Notes under the pieces: generated by a model
The model's database searches: none
What the model saw: only the letters and a program-made list of their open reading frames with translations
What the model was told of the DNA's origin: nothing
Made by a program: the position numbers and the translations under genes
From: a virus
Virus record (IMG/VR): IMGVR_UViG_3300042511_000079
Span: 1-30,605 of that record
DNA: 30,605 bases
Strand: one strand, 5' to 3'
Shown here: in pieces, positions 1 to 8,263 of the stretch
Layout: each line of letters opens with the position of its first letter
Position numbering within the stretch: position 1 is the first letter of the stretch

Positions 1-87
1 ATGGCAATGTTCATACTTGTCTCTCCAATAGTCTAGATTAATTCCTAGTTCATTTAGTTTATTGTCTTGTGTTAATGCGTGTCTCAT
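1..87 (-). CDS. Small hypothetical protein running off the window start
   Basis: The reading frame opens at ATG 87 (an in-frame ATG also lies at 99) and runs off the left edge after 29 residues (begins MRHALTQDNK). If position 1 joins position 30605, it continues as SNYYNKCLYIIIF and stops, giving about 42 residues. It starts just after the stop of the 77-residue gene at 89-322, as expected for the last gene of a short operon. Its 3' part would overlap the start of the junction-spanning membrane protein in another frame. I do not recognise a family, and no function is proposed. Confidence 0.45.
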   Translation of the reverse strand, partial: MRHALTQDNKLNELGINLDYWRDKYEHCH

Positions 88-88
88 A

Positions 89-322
89 TTATAATTCATT
101 ATAGTTTTCAACTAAACAATCCCAAGCCACATTAGTTCTTTTATTAAATGCTCTCCAATATAAACTTTGAATATCTAAAATAGCAAAGTATTTTAAATCA
201 TTAATGTAGTAAGTACTTGTTAATTCATTGATTAAAATTTTTGTACTGTTTGGATACTCAATTAAATCTTCATTAAGAAGTTGTAAAATTTCAGGTCTTA
301 ATTTTTTTAATAAATTTGTCAT
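89..322 (-). CDS. Hypothetical protein, 77 aa
   Basis: No recognised family. The product is a mixed-charge, probably helical small protein (begins MTNLLKKLRP, ends LVENYNEL) with no signal peptide or membrane segment. The leader, ATAAACAAACACAAAAACTATG, is of the A/C-rich '...CTATG' kind shared with the genes starting at 14790 and 25687, which also lie 80-95 bp from a CGGTAA-type tandem element. Here the element is at 405-436. It is therefore probably the first gene of an early or middle transcription unit that continues across position 1. Confidence 0.6.
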   Translation of the reverse strand: MTNLLKKLRPEILQLLNEDLIEYPNSTKILINELTSTYYINDLKYFAILDIQSLYWRAFNKRTNVAWDCLVENYNEL

Positions 323-404
323 AGTTTTTGTGTTTGTTTATAAAGCAAATCTACAGGCTTTAAACTATATATCCTAATATTATACCCACTATTTTTGCCA
401 ATTT

Positions 405-436
405 TATAAACGGTAAATATCAATGATAAGCGGTAA
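405..436 (+). promoter_or_regulatory. Tandem CGGTAA element, copy A
   Basis: Two CGGTAA boxes start at 411 and 431, exactly 20 bp apart, in the context TATAAACGGTAA then GATAAGCGGTAA. The same pair with the same 20 bp period occurs at 25771-25802 and, on the other strand, at 14665-14696. In each case the element lies 80-95 bp upstream of a start codon, and the CGGTAA strand is opposite to the gene. Here the downstream gene starts at 322. A period of two helical turns fits a protein binding both boxes on one DNA face. Operator or activator site is an inference. Confidence 0.55.
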
Positions 437-451
437 TACTAAAGAATTTAG

Positions 452-727
452 TTATTTACTTCCATCTTGCAATGGTAAAGACTTTGAATTATCTACCCTT
501 CGGTAGTGTTCCCCCCATATTGTATTGGTAAGGATAATAGCTTTAGATTCTATTTCTTCTTCTTCCGCTTCAGGAAAAAGTATGTGCATTGATTCGTGAA
601 TAATCAACTCTAAATGCTTTTTAGATTTAACCCTGCTATCTATTTCTATTTCATTAAAGCCACAATGAGCAAAGCCATAGACCTTTTCTCTACCCAATTT
701 TCTATATATGACTTTAATCTTTTTCAC
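452..727 (-). CDS. Small HExxH putative metallopeptidase
   Basis: A 91-residue protein carries H44-E45-S-M-H48, the HExxH zinc-binding motif of zincin proteases, followed by an acidic run (EAEEEEIES) that could supply the third ligand. Small stand-alone HExxH proteins are common in phages of many hosts, with unknown substrates. The start is a GTG at 727 that overlaps the TGA stop of the upstream gene (GTGA), which implies translational coupling. It ends a short series of small genes downstream of the exonuclease. The enzyme class is supported by the motif only; substrate and role are unknown. Confidence 0.6.
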   Translation of the reverse strand: MKKIKVIYRKLGREKVYGFAHCGFNEIEIDSRVKSKKHLELIIHESMHILFPEAEEEEIESKAIILTNTIWGEHYRRVDNSKSLPLQDGSK

Positions 728-909
728 GACTTTAGCAATGCTTCATCAGGTCTGTCAATTTCTTTAACTTCTATTTTTTGCCCACCTCTTATTTTGGCTA
801 ACATCTTTGATATATGACTTTCAACTGCATAGTATTCCTGCAATCTTACAACTAGCCACGATTCTTGTTCGCTTAATGTCCATTTATTAAAACCCTTTGG
901 CATTTTCAT
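724..909 (-). CDS. Hypothetical protein, 61 aa
   Basis: No recognised family. The product is short, begins MKMPKGFNKWTLSEQESWL and looks helical and soluble. The N-terminal 'KWTLSEQE' pattern recalls other small phage ORFs, but I cannot name one. It overlaps the preceding MazG-like gene by 23 bp and the following HExxH gene by 4 bp. It is thus tightly packed in one operon with them, which supports its being a real gene. Confidence 0.55.
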   Translation of the reverse strand: MKMPKGFNKWTLSEQESWLVVRLQEYYAVESHISKMLAKIRGGQKIEVKEIDRPDEALLKS

Positions 910-1090
910 CTTGTTTAGTTTTTATAATTTTTTTGAGATAAATACTTAAATCTAAAGCCTCCTCGTATGCGTGTTGCAACCATTCCTGTTCAGTTAAATC
1001 CTTTCTGTCCATAGTTGTTCCATACTCCATACGACCTTTCTCCTCTCTATATAGCAAATCATCTATAATTGAATATAATAGTTTACTCAT
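887..1090 (-). CDS. Small MazG-like (all-alpha NTP pyrophosphohydrolase-type) protein
   Basis: In 67 residues there is the pattern EYGTTMDRKDLTEQEWLQHAYEEALD. E43-E44-x-x-D47 resembles the metal-binding EExxD/E element of MazG-type NTP pyrophosphatases, and the 'R.DL...eWL.ha.EEalD...YL' arrangement is frequent in small phage proteins. It is much shorter than active MazG enzymes and may lack the second metal motif, so activity is uncertain. It begins at the stop of the exonuclease gene (shared base at 1090). A nucleotide-pool role would fit that neighbour but is inference. Confidence 0.5.
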   Translation of the reverse strand: MSKLLYSIIDDLLYREEKGRMEYGTTMDRKDLTEQEWLQHAYEEALDLSIYLKKIIKTKQDENAKGF

Positions 1091-1824
1091 TATTTATCTG
1101 TTTTTGAATGTATTTTATTACAGGTTTTACAAATGTATTGTATCTTCTTAACCCCTGATGCAGTTGTTCTCCTATTATTTATAATAAGGTCATCACTTCC
1201 ACATTCAGGGCAGCTACCTTTATCCTGCCCAAAGATAACACCATAATGGGTTTTAGCAGGGATGTGATTGTTTAATGCCTTGTGTACTTTCTCTAGTAGT
1301 ACTACATCCTGAATACAATAGTCTATCATTGTGTTCATAGCAGTCTTATCATTCTTTAGCATTATATCCTTCCACAAATCAAAGTTGGTATGGTTCTTTT
1401 GACCTAGACCTAAAAATTTACCTATGTAATCAAGCCTGTTTGAATTGAATTTAAATTTAGACCTTGCAACTTTTAAAGTATCTATTGTATTATATGTAGG
1501 AAACATTTGTATATTATGGAATAAACATCTAGTTCTAATCCACGATAAATCAAACTTGTCGCCATTGTGACCTACTAATTCATCTGCAGTATTTGCAACT
1601 GCAATAAAATCCTGTAGAAGTTTTTTGTCGCATTGTTTCTTATCCCATTGCAAATAGTAAACATCTTTATCTTCTTCCCATTTATAGCAGATACAAATAA
1701 CTGCCCTTTCTTTTATAATGTTTTCTGTACCTATTTGTAATTTGTAACCTGACTGCCAAAATAAACCAATGTTTGCAGATACTTCAATATCAAAGTATAG
1801 CCTTCTCCGTTTTGTTTGTAGCAT
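1090..1824 (-). CDS. DEDDy 3'-5' exonuclease with C-terminal zinc ribbon
   Basis: A 244-residue RNase H-fold exonuclease. Exo I is FDIE (D12, E14), exo II lies in GHNGDKFDLSWI (D92), and exo III is DYCIQDVV (Y169, D173), so all four DEDD residues and the DEDDy tyrosine are present. This resembles the proofreading domain of family B polymerases without the polymerase. A zinc ribbon follows: CPEC at 205-208 and CKTC at 232-235. The start overlaps the endolysin gene by 35 bp, so it is co-transcribed with lysis genes, an unusual place for a nuclease. Likely roles are processing DNA ends or degrading nucleic acid. It is the most replication-like protein seen in the window. Confidence 0.82.
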   Translation of the reverse strand: MLQTKRRRLYFDIEVSANIGLFWQSGYKLQIGTENIIKERAVICICYKWEEDKDVYYLQWDKKQCDKKLLQDFIAVANTADELVGHNGDKFDLSWIRTRCLFHNIQMFPTYNTIDTLKVARSKFKFNSNRLDYIGKFLGLGQKNHTNFDLWKDIMLKNDKTAMNTMIDYCIQDVVLLEKVHKALNNHIPAKTHYGVIFGQDKGSCPECGSDDLIINNRRTTASGVKKIQYICKTCNKIHSKTDK

Positions 1825-2281
1825 AATATTTTTTGTAGTGTGTAGTTCCTAATGTTTTATATGCTATTAAAACCTCTTTTCTGAACCTATTTGAATAAGA
1901 ACAATGAACCCAATCAGGGTTTGTATCATTGCCTAATTCCCAAATAAGTTGGTCAAATGGAAGTTTGTCTTTTATGAAATGAAATATCTCTGCATTGGTT
2001 ACACCATAGTTAGTGCCATCCATATCTATATCAATAGCCTGTCCAAAAGAGTGCTGCGAAGTATTAGCACCCCCAATTTTAGCGTTTAATTCTTTAGACC
2101 TATATCCACTTGAAATAAGTATAGGGCATCTAAAATTTGCTCTAATAGGCTCAAAGATGTTTTCAGCTAGTTCTTTTAGGTTAGCTATGTGTTCAGGTGT
2201 TGGCATATTGGTAATGCCATTACGTTTTGCAGATTCACTACGAATTAATTCTGCTAATGTAAGATGTTCAGATATGACCAT
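1790..2281 (-). CDS. Peptidase M15-family endolysin (D,D-peptidase type)
   Basis: 163 residues with the full zinc peptidase signature: SSGYRS at 57-62, SQHSFGQAIDID with H77 and D84 as zinc ligands, and DWVHCSY with H126 as the third ligand. This is the M15_3-type carboxypeptidase/endopeptidase fold used by many phages to cut peptidoglycan cross-links. There is no signal peptide, so release depends on a holin. It follows the spanin-like gene (28 bp overlap) and two holin-like genes, completing a lysis cassette. The product ends with a basic tail, and its last codons overlap the exonuclease start. Confidence 0.88.
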   Translation of the reverse strand: MVISEHLTLAELIRSESAKRNGITNMPTPEHIANLKELAENIFEPIRANFRCPILISSGYRSKELNAKIGGANTSQHSFGQAIDIDMDGTNYGVTNAEIFHFIKDKLPFDQLIWELGNDTNPDWVHCSYSNRFRKEVLIAYKTLGTTHYKKYYATNKTEKAIL

Positions 2282-2745
2282 AAAAATCGTTTAATTAATA
2301 TGTATCCAATTAAAATGCCTAATAGTGCCCAAAAACGCCACATCCACTTATTGCTAGTCTCTTTATTGATTTGGGAATTAACCTTGTAAAAACGCACAGA
2401 ATCAAGCAATATGCCTAATCTACGAGTATCTACTATATAACCTGTGTGAATTTGGTGAACCTTAATAGTCTTAACTATGGTTTTACCTGCCTCTTTAATG
2501 GTTATGTATTCTTTGTCGTTAAGAGTAATTGTATCTCTTTGATAGTTAGTAAAGGTATCAACAAGTAGGGTAGTGTCATATTTTGTAATTATGGTAGTAT
2601 CATTTGCACAGGGTCTAGTTTTTTCTAATTCCCTAAACACTCGTTCGCTACTTTCAAGATTATTAAGTACAGTTCTTTCAGCCTTCTTAATTGGGTTGCA
2701 CCCTAGCATAAATAATGCCAAGATTATGATTATCTTATTTGCCAT
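2254..2745 (-). CDS. Probable unimolecular spanin (lipoprotein with C-terminal membrane segment)
   Basis: The N-terminus MANKIIIILALFMLGC is a lipoprotein signal with the acylated cysteine predicted at C16. The middle is a charged, periplasm-type segment rich in Thr, Asp and Lys. A single hydrophobic helix near the C-terminus (about residues 136-152, FWALLGILIGYILI) is followed by basic residues. A lipobox plus a C-terminal transmembrane segment in one protein is the layout of u-spanins such as T1 gp11, which join outer and inner membranes for the last step of lysis. It sits between holin-like genes and the M15 endolysin. The call rests on layout and context, as spanins share little sequence. 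Confidence 0.68.
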   Translation of the reverse strand: MANKIIIILALFMLGCNPIKKAERTVLNNLESSERVFRELEKTRPCANDTTIITKYDTTLLVDTFTNYQRDTITLNDKEYITIKEAGKTIVKTIKVHQIHTGYIVDTRRLGILLDSVRFYKVNSQINKETSNKWMWRFWALLGILIGYILIKRFLWSYLNILH

Positions 2746-2923
2746 ATCTTTTGTCGTGTGGATTTAAGTAGTTTATAATAATAGGCAAAATTGAGATTAT
2801 TCCTGCGTTTAAACAATCTTTTAATGTTATTAAATAAATATTCCCTTTCATTACAATCATTGTAAGTATTGCTGAAACAAAGACTTTTAACCACGAACCA
2901 TAAATACTATTTAGGAATTTCAT
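2735..2923 (-). CDS. Holin-like small membrane protein, 62 aa
   Basis: Two hydrophobic segments (about residues 11-25, WLKVFVSAILTMIVM, and 38-53, LNAGIISILPIIINYL) are joined by a short loop, and the tail HDKRYGK is charged. Size, topology and the position directly before spanin and endolysin fit a class II-like holin. It overlaps the preceding small membrane gene by 17 bp and the spanin by 11 bp. Either this or the neighbour at 2907-3098 could be holin, and the other antiholin. Confidence 0.55.
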   Translation of the reverse strand: MKFLNSIYGSWLKVFVSAILTMIVMKGNIYLITLKDCLNAGIISILPIIINYLNPHDKRYGK

Positions 2924-3098
2924 CTTTCTTTATCTTTTTAGTTGCGTTGTAATAATAACGAATGGCAAAGATACCTGAAATAATAGCAGTGAACCCTGCT
3001 AATAAAGTAACAAAGGGTTGTACCTGTGTTAGCGTTAAGGATGCAGCGGTTAAGCTAATCCCTGTATTAATGAGTGCACTGCTACTATCTTGTGTCAT
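2907..3098 (-). CDS. Holin-like small membrane protein, 63 aa
   Basis: The start is taken at ATG 3098, which shares one base with the TAA stop of the preceding gene (TAATG). A longer frame to 3146 exists but would add an arginine run read out of the Glu-rich end of the upstream gene. The 63-residue product (MTQDSSSALINTGISL...) has a clear hydrophobic helix (PFVTLLAGFTAIISGIFAI) then a basic tail with NATKKIKKDE. A weaker N-terminal hydrophobic stretch may be a second helix. Its position at the head of the lysis genes suggests a holin or antiholin. Confidence 0.5.
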   Translation of the reverse strand: MTQDSSSALINTGISLTAASLTLTQVQPFVTLLAGFTAIISGIFAIRYYYNATKKIKKDEIPK

Positions 3099-3484
3099 TA
3101 CAATTCTTCTTCTTCTTCTGTTATAAATGCGATACCTGTTGTCCAATCTTGAAGGAATGTAAATTCTTTAAGTCCTGAAGAATTAACCACTTCAATAGGC
3201 TTAAACTCAAACTCCTTTTCTCCTAGTTCTTTAACTTGAGCAGTTAGTTTCTTAATTGATTCTTTAGTAAATTTATAAGAACCTTTCTCATCTAAAAGCA
3301 AGACATCTTTTTCGCCTACTGCTGCATTGTCAAGTCTTAATTCCTCAACTTTTGCTTGGTAATCTTCGTGATGGGCTTTAACCTTCTCGTAGATTTTAAA
3401 TAGCTTCTTTTGAGTTTTTGTTTCCTGTGAACCTATAACCGCATTAATTGATGCGACTAGGGTGTTTAGTTGTTGATATTTCAT
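3098..3484 (-). CDS. Hypothetical helical protein, 128 aa
   Basis: No confident family. The N-terminal half is helical and charged (TKTQKKLFKIYEKVKAHHED), resembling the small coiled-coil proteins that phages often encode between tail and lysis genes. The C-terminal part is more beta-like and ends in an acidic run (ITEEEEEL). An exact TAnnTTTG box lies 16 bp before the start, so it may head the lysis transcript. The stop overlaps the first holin-like start. Confidence 0.6.
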   Translation of the reverse strand: MKYQQLNTLVASINAVIGSQETKTQKKLFKIYEKVKAHHEDYQAKVEELRLDNAAVGEKDVLLLDEKGSYKFTKESIKKLTAQVKELGEKEFEFKPIEVVNSSGLKEFTFLQDWTTGIAFITEEEEEL

Positions 3485-3499
3485 TTGATTGATTTTTTA

Positions 3500-3507
3500 C
3501 AAATATA
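3500..3507 (-). promoter_or_regulatory. Putative -7 promoter box TATATTTG
   Basis: On the minus strand, TATATTTG matches the Bacteroidota -7 consensus TAnnTTTG exactly, in the 31 bp gap before the gene starting at 3484. I see no TTG at the expected -33 distance. If used, it would drive the 128-residue gene and the lysis cassette. Confidence 0.4.
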
Positions 3508-3515
3508 GTTAATTG

Positions 3516-3746
3516 TTATAGGTTTTCTATCTCTCGTTTTACTTCATCCCAATATTCTAATTCCATTTCGTGCATATTCCTTCTTAATGTTACTATATGC
3601 TTTAAATCTAATATTTCCTCTACTGCTATTAATGCACATTGTTTAGCATCTGCCATTGAAATCATCATATATGAATTTTCACTTGTTCTAATTTCAAGTA
3701 ATCTAAATTTATGTGCTAATTCAAATGCTTTTTCTTTTGGTGTCAT
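3516..3746 (-). CDS. Hypothetical protein, 76 aa
   Basis: A small helical protein (MTPKEKAFELAHKFRLLE...) with the pattern DAKQCALIAVEEIL...YWDEVKREIENL. This pattern is familiar to me from uncharacterised proteins in Bacteroidota phages and prophages, usually close to tail or lysis genes. Function is unknown. A promoter-like TTG-N20-TAATTTTG lies immediately upstream (3761-3791), so this gene may start its own transcript. Confidence 0.65.
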   Translation of the reverse strand: MTPKEKAFELAHKFRLLEIRTSENSYMMISMADAKQCALIAVEEILDLKHIVTLRRNMHEMELEYWDEVKREIENL

Positions 3747-3760
3747 AATATTGGTTTTGC

Positions 3761-3791
3761 CAAAATTAGTACTATTCGGTTACTTCAGCAA
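3761..3791 (-). promoter_or_regulatory. Putative Bacteroidota-type promoter
   Basis: On the minus strand, TTG (3791-3789), a 20 bp spacer and TAATTTTG (3768-3761) fit the TTG-N17-23-TAnnTTTG consensus described for Flavobacterium. It ends 15 bp before the ATG at 3746 and overlaps the end of the preceding gene. Position and match support a promoter for the gene at 3516-3746 and perhaps the downstream lysis genes. Confidence 0.5.
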
Positions 3792-4092
3792 CTACTTCAG
3801 GAACTATTGGTTCAGGCACAGGTGGAACATAATCCCCTATGATTGTAAGGTTAAGTTGGTCAGTAGATGCTGCCCAATTCCAACAATACTCATCATCATT
3901 ACCCCAAGCAGCGTAGGCTTCCCCACTCATTGTTAAGTTGCCTTGTGCTACATTAGCTAAATCACTATCTAATAAAGAATAGTAAAACGATGCAGATGAA
4001 CCTAGCACCCCACCGATTACATACATATTAAAGATTGTTGCAGTTACTGATTTTCCGTTTATCCAACTTTGGATAGGAGAAATTTGTTTCAT
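3772..4092 (-). CDS. Putative small virion/tail-associated protein
   Basis: 106 residues beginning MKQISPIQSWINGKSVTATI, with the segment FYYSLLD...AQGNLTMSGEAYAAWG and a Pro/Val/Glu-rich C-terminus (PPVPEPIVPEVVAEVTE). I recognise this general pattern from small proteins next to tail fibre genes in Bacteroidota phages. Their function is not known to me. It lies 18 bp downstream of another probable virion protein and the tail fibre, so a fibre accessory or structural role is likely but inferred from position. Confidence 0.6.
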   Translation of the reverse strand: MKQISPIQSWINGKSVTATIFNMYVIGGVLGSSASFYYSLLDSDLANVAQGNLTMSGEAYAAWGNDDEYCWNWAASTDQLNLTIIGDYVPPVPEPIVPEVVAEVTE

Positions 4093-4110
4093 ATTTTATA
4101 TTTTATTTTT

Positions 4111-4599
4111 TTAACAAGAAACAATTGATAAAATTACTCCCGATGTGTTAACTTGCAATGATAACGCACCATAAGAATAGTTATATATCCATCTACTTGA
4201 ACTAAATGTTTTAGCCGTTGTTAATGCTCTATTAGTATATAATTGAGCACCAACTGCAAAAGTTGATGAATATAATATTTGGTCTTCTAACCCCATAGGA
4301 AGACAACTTGTTACATTGGTAGAACTTATATCAAAACTAGCTTGTAATATAAAGTCTAATTTAGTTAGGCATTTTGAATTAGATACACCTGTAAAAGTAT
4401 CATAAAGATTCATTGTGCCATCATTAACATAAAAGTAAATGCCATAAGTATTTAAGTCTCCAACAGTCATTACCTCTCTTGTATTTGATGGAGCGGTTGG
4501 ATAATAACTTCCGTAAAAGCCACCTGTTGTAACTCCATCTAAAAATGCCTTAAAGGTTACTAATTGATTGTTAGCGTTACCCGCCCAAGTATCTGCCAT
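4111..4599 (-). CDS. Putative structural protein downstream of tail fibre
   Basis: 162 residues, rich in Ser, Thr, Tyr and Gly with few charges, consistent with a beta-rich virion protein (MADTWAGNANNQLVTFKAFL...). Three or four cysteines, including the terminal SIVSC, are unusual for the neighbourhood. The gene starts 1 bp after the fibre stop, so translation is probably coupled. A fibre tip or receptor-binding role is possible, but I recognise no domain. Confidence 0.55.
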   Translation of the reverse strand: MADTWAGNANNQLVTFKAFLDGVTTGGFYGSYYPTAPSNTREVMTVGDLNTYGIYFYVNDGTMNLYDTFTGVSNSKCLTKLDFILQASFDISSTNVTSCLPMGLEDQILYSSTFAVGAQLYTNRALTTAKTFSSSRWIYNYSYGALSLQVNTSGVILSIVSC

Positions 4600-4600
4600 A

Positions 4601-7600
4601 TTAATTAATTTTAGCTTTTAGTTCTTTAATCTCTTGCTCTAATTGTGCAATTTTCCAAGTATGTGCTTCGTTATAATTAACAGTCATCATACCATCTTTA
4701 TTTGTTTCTATTGCATCCGGAATATATTTTAAAACATCTTGTGCTGAATATCCCCAATGCGTTTTATTATCTCTAGCATCTTTCCAATTAAACGATATAG
4801 CACCAAAGTTATTTGATTGACTTGTAGTTAAAATATTTTTTAATCTAATATCCGAACTTTCATAATAAGCAGAAGCTAAAACGCTACCATTTACTTGTAA
4901 TAAATAAGCACCTTGGTCAGTAGTATAACCCATCCATATCTCACCTCCACTTGTAATACTCATTCTTATTGTAGAAGCATCATTTGTTGCAAAATATAAA
5001 CCACTAGCACTTGCTAATGTTGGAGTATAATCACTACCACTACCTAACCAAGTAGCATAAGGATATAAACCACCTAAAAATGTAGTAGAATTAAATAATT
5101 GGAATACACCACCTGTTGTTCTAAAAGTACCCCCTGCCGTTACACTACTAGAGAATGTAGCTGCTCCTGTGGATGCTGCAAATCCTAAAACTTGAGTATT
5201 ATTTGCATATAATTGTAAAGCACCTGTTGAGTTATTACCACTCATTCCAACAAAACTAGAAGTAGGACCAAAGTTTAATAATGCAGTAGTTCCAACAATT
5301 ACGCTACCACTAAATGTAGCACTTGTTCCACTCAATGCCCCACTAAACCTTCCTGTACCATTAACATCTAGCTTGTATAAATTTGCAACTGCTGAATTAC
5401 CAATTTCAACATTCCCACTTGTAGTTATTACAAGGTCTATATAATTTTCTCTACCTGATAAAGCCAATGGATTATAAACACCACCACTAATGTAATTTGA
5501 ACTTATTAAATTATAGCCACTATTATTAGGCCTTACATATACTGCGTGTACATTTGCGTATTCAATCATTTCTAATGCTAAAGGTCTTGCATTAGCAGCA
5601 TTAATTACAAATGTTCTACTTCCTAATCCTGTACTATTAAATCCACCAAATCCACCACCATCATAAAACGCACTATTCCCTATTGTACTTGCACCTGTAA
5701 ATTTAGGTAGGTAGTTGGTAGTTCCTGTTCCTGTTACAGGATTAGTTAAAGCACTTTGCTTATTATTGAATGTTGTCCAATCCGCACTTGATAAAGCACC
5801 TCTATTCGCTGCACTTGCAGTTGGTACATTTAAAGTAATTACAGGAGTTGTAGTTGAATTAGCTACACTTGAACTTAAATCCGTTCCACTTGTACCTATT
5901 GTTAAAGCAGCTACGCTTGTAACTGTTCCTACACCACTGCCGCCTACTAATGCTATTGTTCCTGTTGCAGCAGGGAATGTGTATTGATAAGGTAAAGTTC
6001 CACTAAAATAAAAACTATTTGAATATGTATCAAAGTCAATATTTATACCCTTATTTCCCGAAGCTGAATAAGCAGAAAGTCCAACATAACCTGCTAAACT
6101 TGCTGAAACATTATTTTTTAATATTACCCCACCATCAAACTTTGTAAAAGTAGAAAATGTTTTTGCACCTGTGATTGTTTGCGTACCTGCTAAAGTAACA
6201 TAGCCACTTAATGCAGAACTTGTAATATATCCTGCACCATTTGCTATTTGACTATTGTCAGTTGGTATTGTTATTACCCCTGTCGTTGAATTATAAGCAC
6301 CACTACCTGCAACGAATGATAAAGCTAATCTTGCCCTTGAATCCGTAAAGTAAAGGTTACCACTTTCAGTAACTTGTGCAGTTGTATAATCTCCACTTGT
6401 TGCAACTACTGCTCCTGTTCTACCGAATACCGAAGTAACAGGATAAGATATGTCGCTAGTTAAAGCTAAAGTTCCTGTTGCATTAGGAAAAGTAAAAGTA
6501 TATCCTGTTGCACTTGGTAAAGTAAAAGTATTACTAATACCACCACCACTTGTGAACTTAACCCCATTGGTTAATCCACCTATATTCATATAACCTGCTA
6601 ATGAGTTACTTGAAGCATTTTGTAAAAATATGCCTCCGTTGTTTTTAGTAGCATCAGAAAAAGTCTTTGTTCCACCTATTGTTTCATTGCCTGTATTATG
6701 AACTACTGCACTATCTAAAGCGTAAGTGTTTGAATCAACTGTGCCATCAGCCTTTAAGAATTGACTTGAAGTTCCACCACTTTTTACTAAAGTAGTTGCT
6801 TCTAAAGTACCTACAATCGTTGCTGCGTTTCCGCTACCACTTGTCTTGTTTATGTATAATCCTTCGCCTGCTCCACCTTTTGTGATATTTAAAGCAATAC
6901 CCCCACCGCTTGAATGGTTAATAGCAAAAGTATCACTACCACCACTTGATGCAAAAGAACCTGTTGCACCTGTAATCAAATCAGCAGTTAAATCATAAAC
7001 ACCTAAATCTACATTTGCAGTTGCTCCTGTATATGGAACATACCCTGTTAAAGTAGGGAATGTTGTCAAGTTTCCTGCTCCGTTTACATATTGAAGATTT
7101 GTACCGTTGAATCCTATGTTAATCGTTCCGCTTGTAGTAATTGGTGAGCCTGTAATATTTAAACTATCTCCGCTTTCGGTAACCGCAACACTCGTAACTG
7201 TTCCTACTGCACCGCTTGACCTTTGCCATATTGAACCGCTATAAATAACATAATCACCTACTGCAAAAGTAATTGCACCTGCTCCAAAGTTTACAGAACC
7301 TGCTGCGTTACAAATATAAACATCACCTGTATCACCTGTTCCATTAGCTAATGTAGGAGTATTTGTTGCTGCACTCCACATACCTTTGTATTCCATTATA
7401 GAACTAGGTAATTGAGATACAGGAACTTTACCTGCACTATCCAATGATGCGTAACCATTAGATGCACCTTTTTCACTTCTTAACTGATAAGTATCTAATA
7501 AGGCTTGACTAGGAAAAGTTTGTACATAAGCACTACCACTCCATAAATAAAGTTTATTAGTATCCTTTGCACAATATATAGTATCAATAGTTCCTGTTAC

Positions 7601-7771
7601 AGGAAACGCTGCCAAGTTAGCATAAAAAGAAACTGACCCTGCAAATAAAGAAGCAATCTGTTCAAGTGTAATCTTCTTTGAAACACCTGTTATTGGGTCG
7701 CCTATTATTGTTAAGTCAGTTGATGCAGGTGACATCTCTGTCGCCAATTGATTTATTTTTTTAGATTCCAT
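4601..7771 (-). CDS. Tail fibre with C-terminal S74 intramolecular chaperone
   Basis: 1056 residues. The N-terminus ([15 protein letters not shown]...TDLTIIGDP...[12 protein letters not shown]) matches the attachment segment common to Bacteroidota phage fibres. The long middle is low-charge and Gly/Ser/Thr-rich with recurring motifs: GTVTSVA near 190 and again later, [14 protein letters not shown] versus [14 protein letters not shown], and TIGGTKTF versus TITGAKTF. These fit trimeric beta-structured shaft repeats. The last 85 residues are a peptidase S74-type chaperone, SSDIRLKN (S973 and K978 as the self-cleaving pair) with WGYSAQDV, ending in a helix ([14 protein letters not shown]). It should fold the trimer and then be released. 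It overlaps the upstream tail completion gene by 11 bp. Role: host recognition. Confidence 0.9.
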   Translation of the reverse strand: MESKKINQLATEMSPASTDLTIIGDPITGVSKKITLEQIASLFAGSVSFYANLAAFPVTGTIDTIYCAKDTNKLYLWSGSAYVQTFPSQALLDTYQLRSEKGASNGYASLDSAGKVPVSQLPSSIMEYKGMWSAATNTPTLANGTGDTGDVYICNAAGSVNFGAGAITFAVGDYVIYSGSIWQRSSGAVGTVTSVAVTESGDSLNITGSPITTSGTINIGFNGTNLQYVNGAGNLTTFPTLTGYVPYTGATANVDLGVYDLTADLITGATGSFASSGGSDTFAINHSSGGGIALNITKGGAGEGLYINKTSGSGNAATIVGTLEATTLVKSGGTSSQFLKADGTVDSNTYALDSAVVHNTGNETIGGTKTFSDATKNNGGIFLQNASSNSLAGYMNIGGLTNGVKFTSGGGISNTFTLPSATGYTFTFPNATGTLALTSDISYPVTSVFGRTGAVVATSGDYTTAQVTESGNLYFTDSRARLALSFVAGSGAYNSTTGVITIPTDNSQIANGAGYITSSALSGYVTLAGTQTITGAKTFSTFTKFDGGVILKNNVSASLAGYVGLSAYSASGNKGINIDFDTYSNSFYFSGTLPYQYTFPAATGTIALVGGSGVGTVTSVAALTIGTSGTDLSSSVANSTTTPVITLNVPTASAANRGALSSADWTTFNNKQSALTNPVTGTGTTNYLPKFTGASTIGNSAFYDGGGFGGFNSTGLGSRTFVINAANARPLALEMIEYANVHAVYVRPNNSGYNLISSNYISGGVYNPLALSGRENYIDLVITTSGNVEIGNSAVANLYKLDVNGTGRFSGALSGTSATFSGSVIVGTTALLNFGPTSSFVGMSGNNSTGALQLYANNTQVLGFAASTGAATFSSSVTAGGTFRTTGGVFQLFNSTTFLGGLYPYATWLGSGSDYTPTLASASGLYFATNDASTIRMSITSGGEIWMGYTTDQGAYLLQVNGSVLASAYYESSDIRLKNILTTSQSNNFGAISFNWKDARDNKTHWGYSAQDVLKYIPDAIETNKDGMMTVNYNEAHTWKIAQLEQEIKELKAKIN

Positions 7772-8195
7772 TTGAAGGTATTTGACAAGTGTCGTTTAAT
7801 GAAGATAATGTTAAAGAAAAATCTATTTTAATACCTGCTAAATAATCAGGGTCGCTTTCAGTATAAAAGGTTATTGGCATATTATCACTTGCTATCCAAT
7901 TATAAATTGGGTCTCTTAAACTAGCAACCATATCCTGACCTACTAAAGTCATATCACTTAATACTTCTGTTTCGTTTGTTTCTTCCATTAGCATCCTATC
8001 CATTACATAGATAGAAAAATTGTATTGTATTTGCTTTGCTAATATTTGAGCATCAGTTAAAGTAAAAAACATAGCAGGGTAAGTTACCTCACCATTACTT
8101 AAACGTTCCCAAACATCACCAAAATAAACAAACTTAATTTGCTCGTGATTGTTTCCGAATGTTGTTATTTGCTTTACTATTTGATTTAAGGTCAT
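7761..8195 (-). CDS. Putative tail completion/neck protein
   Basis: 144 residues ([20 protein letters not shown]...). The layout, including a '[22 protein letters not shown]' type segment and the C-terminal [19 protein letters not shown], is familiar from head-tail joining proteins of Bacteroidota phages. Comparable-size proteins in this spot act as tail terminators or stoppers. It lies between the probable connector (8264-8836) and the fibre, overlapping the fibre start. The assignment is by position and general resemblance and not by a decisive motif. Confidence 0.5.
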   Translation of the reverse strand: MTLNQIVKQITTFGNNHEQIKFVYFGDVWERLSNGEVTYPAMFFTLTDAQILAKQIQYNFSIYVMDRMLMEETNETEVLSDMTLVGQDMVASLRDPIYNWIASDNMPITFYTESDPDYLAGIKIDFSLTLSSLNDTCQIPSNGI

Positions 8196-8262
8196 TCTTT
8201 TTTGTTTTTTCTAAATAAACTTTTAGCTTATTTTGATTCTTAATGTTTGCTTCTTTGCTCAT
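8134..8262 (-). CDS. Possible tiny basic ORF, 42 aa
   Basis: ATG at 8262 begins 1 bp after the stop of the connector gene and reads MSKEANIKNQNKLKVYLEKT, continuing to 42 residues, very Lys/Asn-rich. It fills the only gap in this part of the operon, but its second half overlaps the next gene by 62 bp in another frame, where the residues look like frame noise. The tight spacing to the upstream stop supports translation. The composition could also be chance in AT-rich spacer. Confidence 0.3.
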   Translation of the reverse strand: MSKEANIKNQNKLKVYLEKTKKNDLKSNSKANNNIRKQSRAN

Positions 8263-8263
8263 A

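Noticed and set aside
3099-3146. N-terminal extension of the holin-like gene, giving MDNRYRIYNRRRRR.
   Set aside because: It comes from reading the Glu-rich end of the upstream gene in another frame. ATG 3098, sharing a base with the upstream stop, is the better start.
5715-5987. Plus-strand open frame inside the tail fibre gene.
   Set aside because: It is the complement of the Gly/Ser/Thr/Val-rich fibre repeats, with low-complexity Val/Pro/Leu content and no separate promoter or leader.
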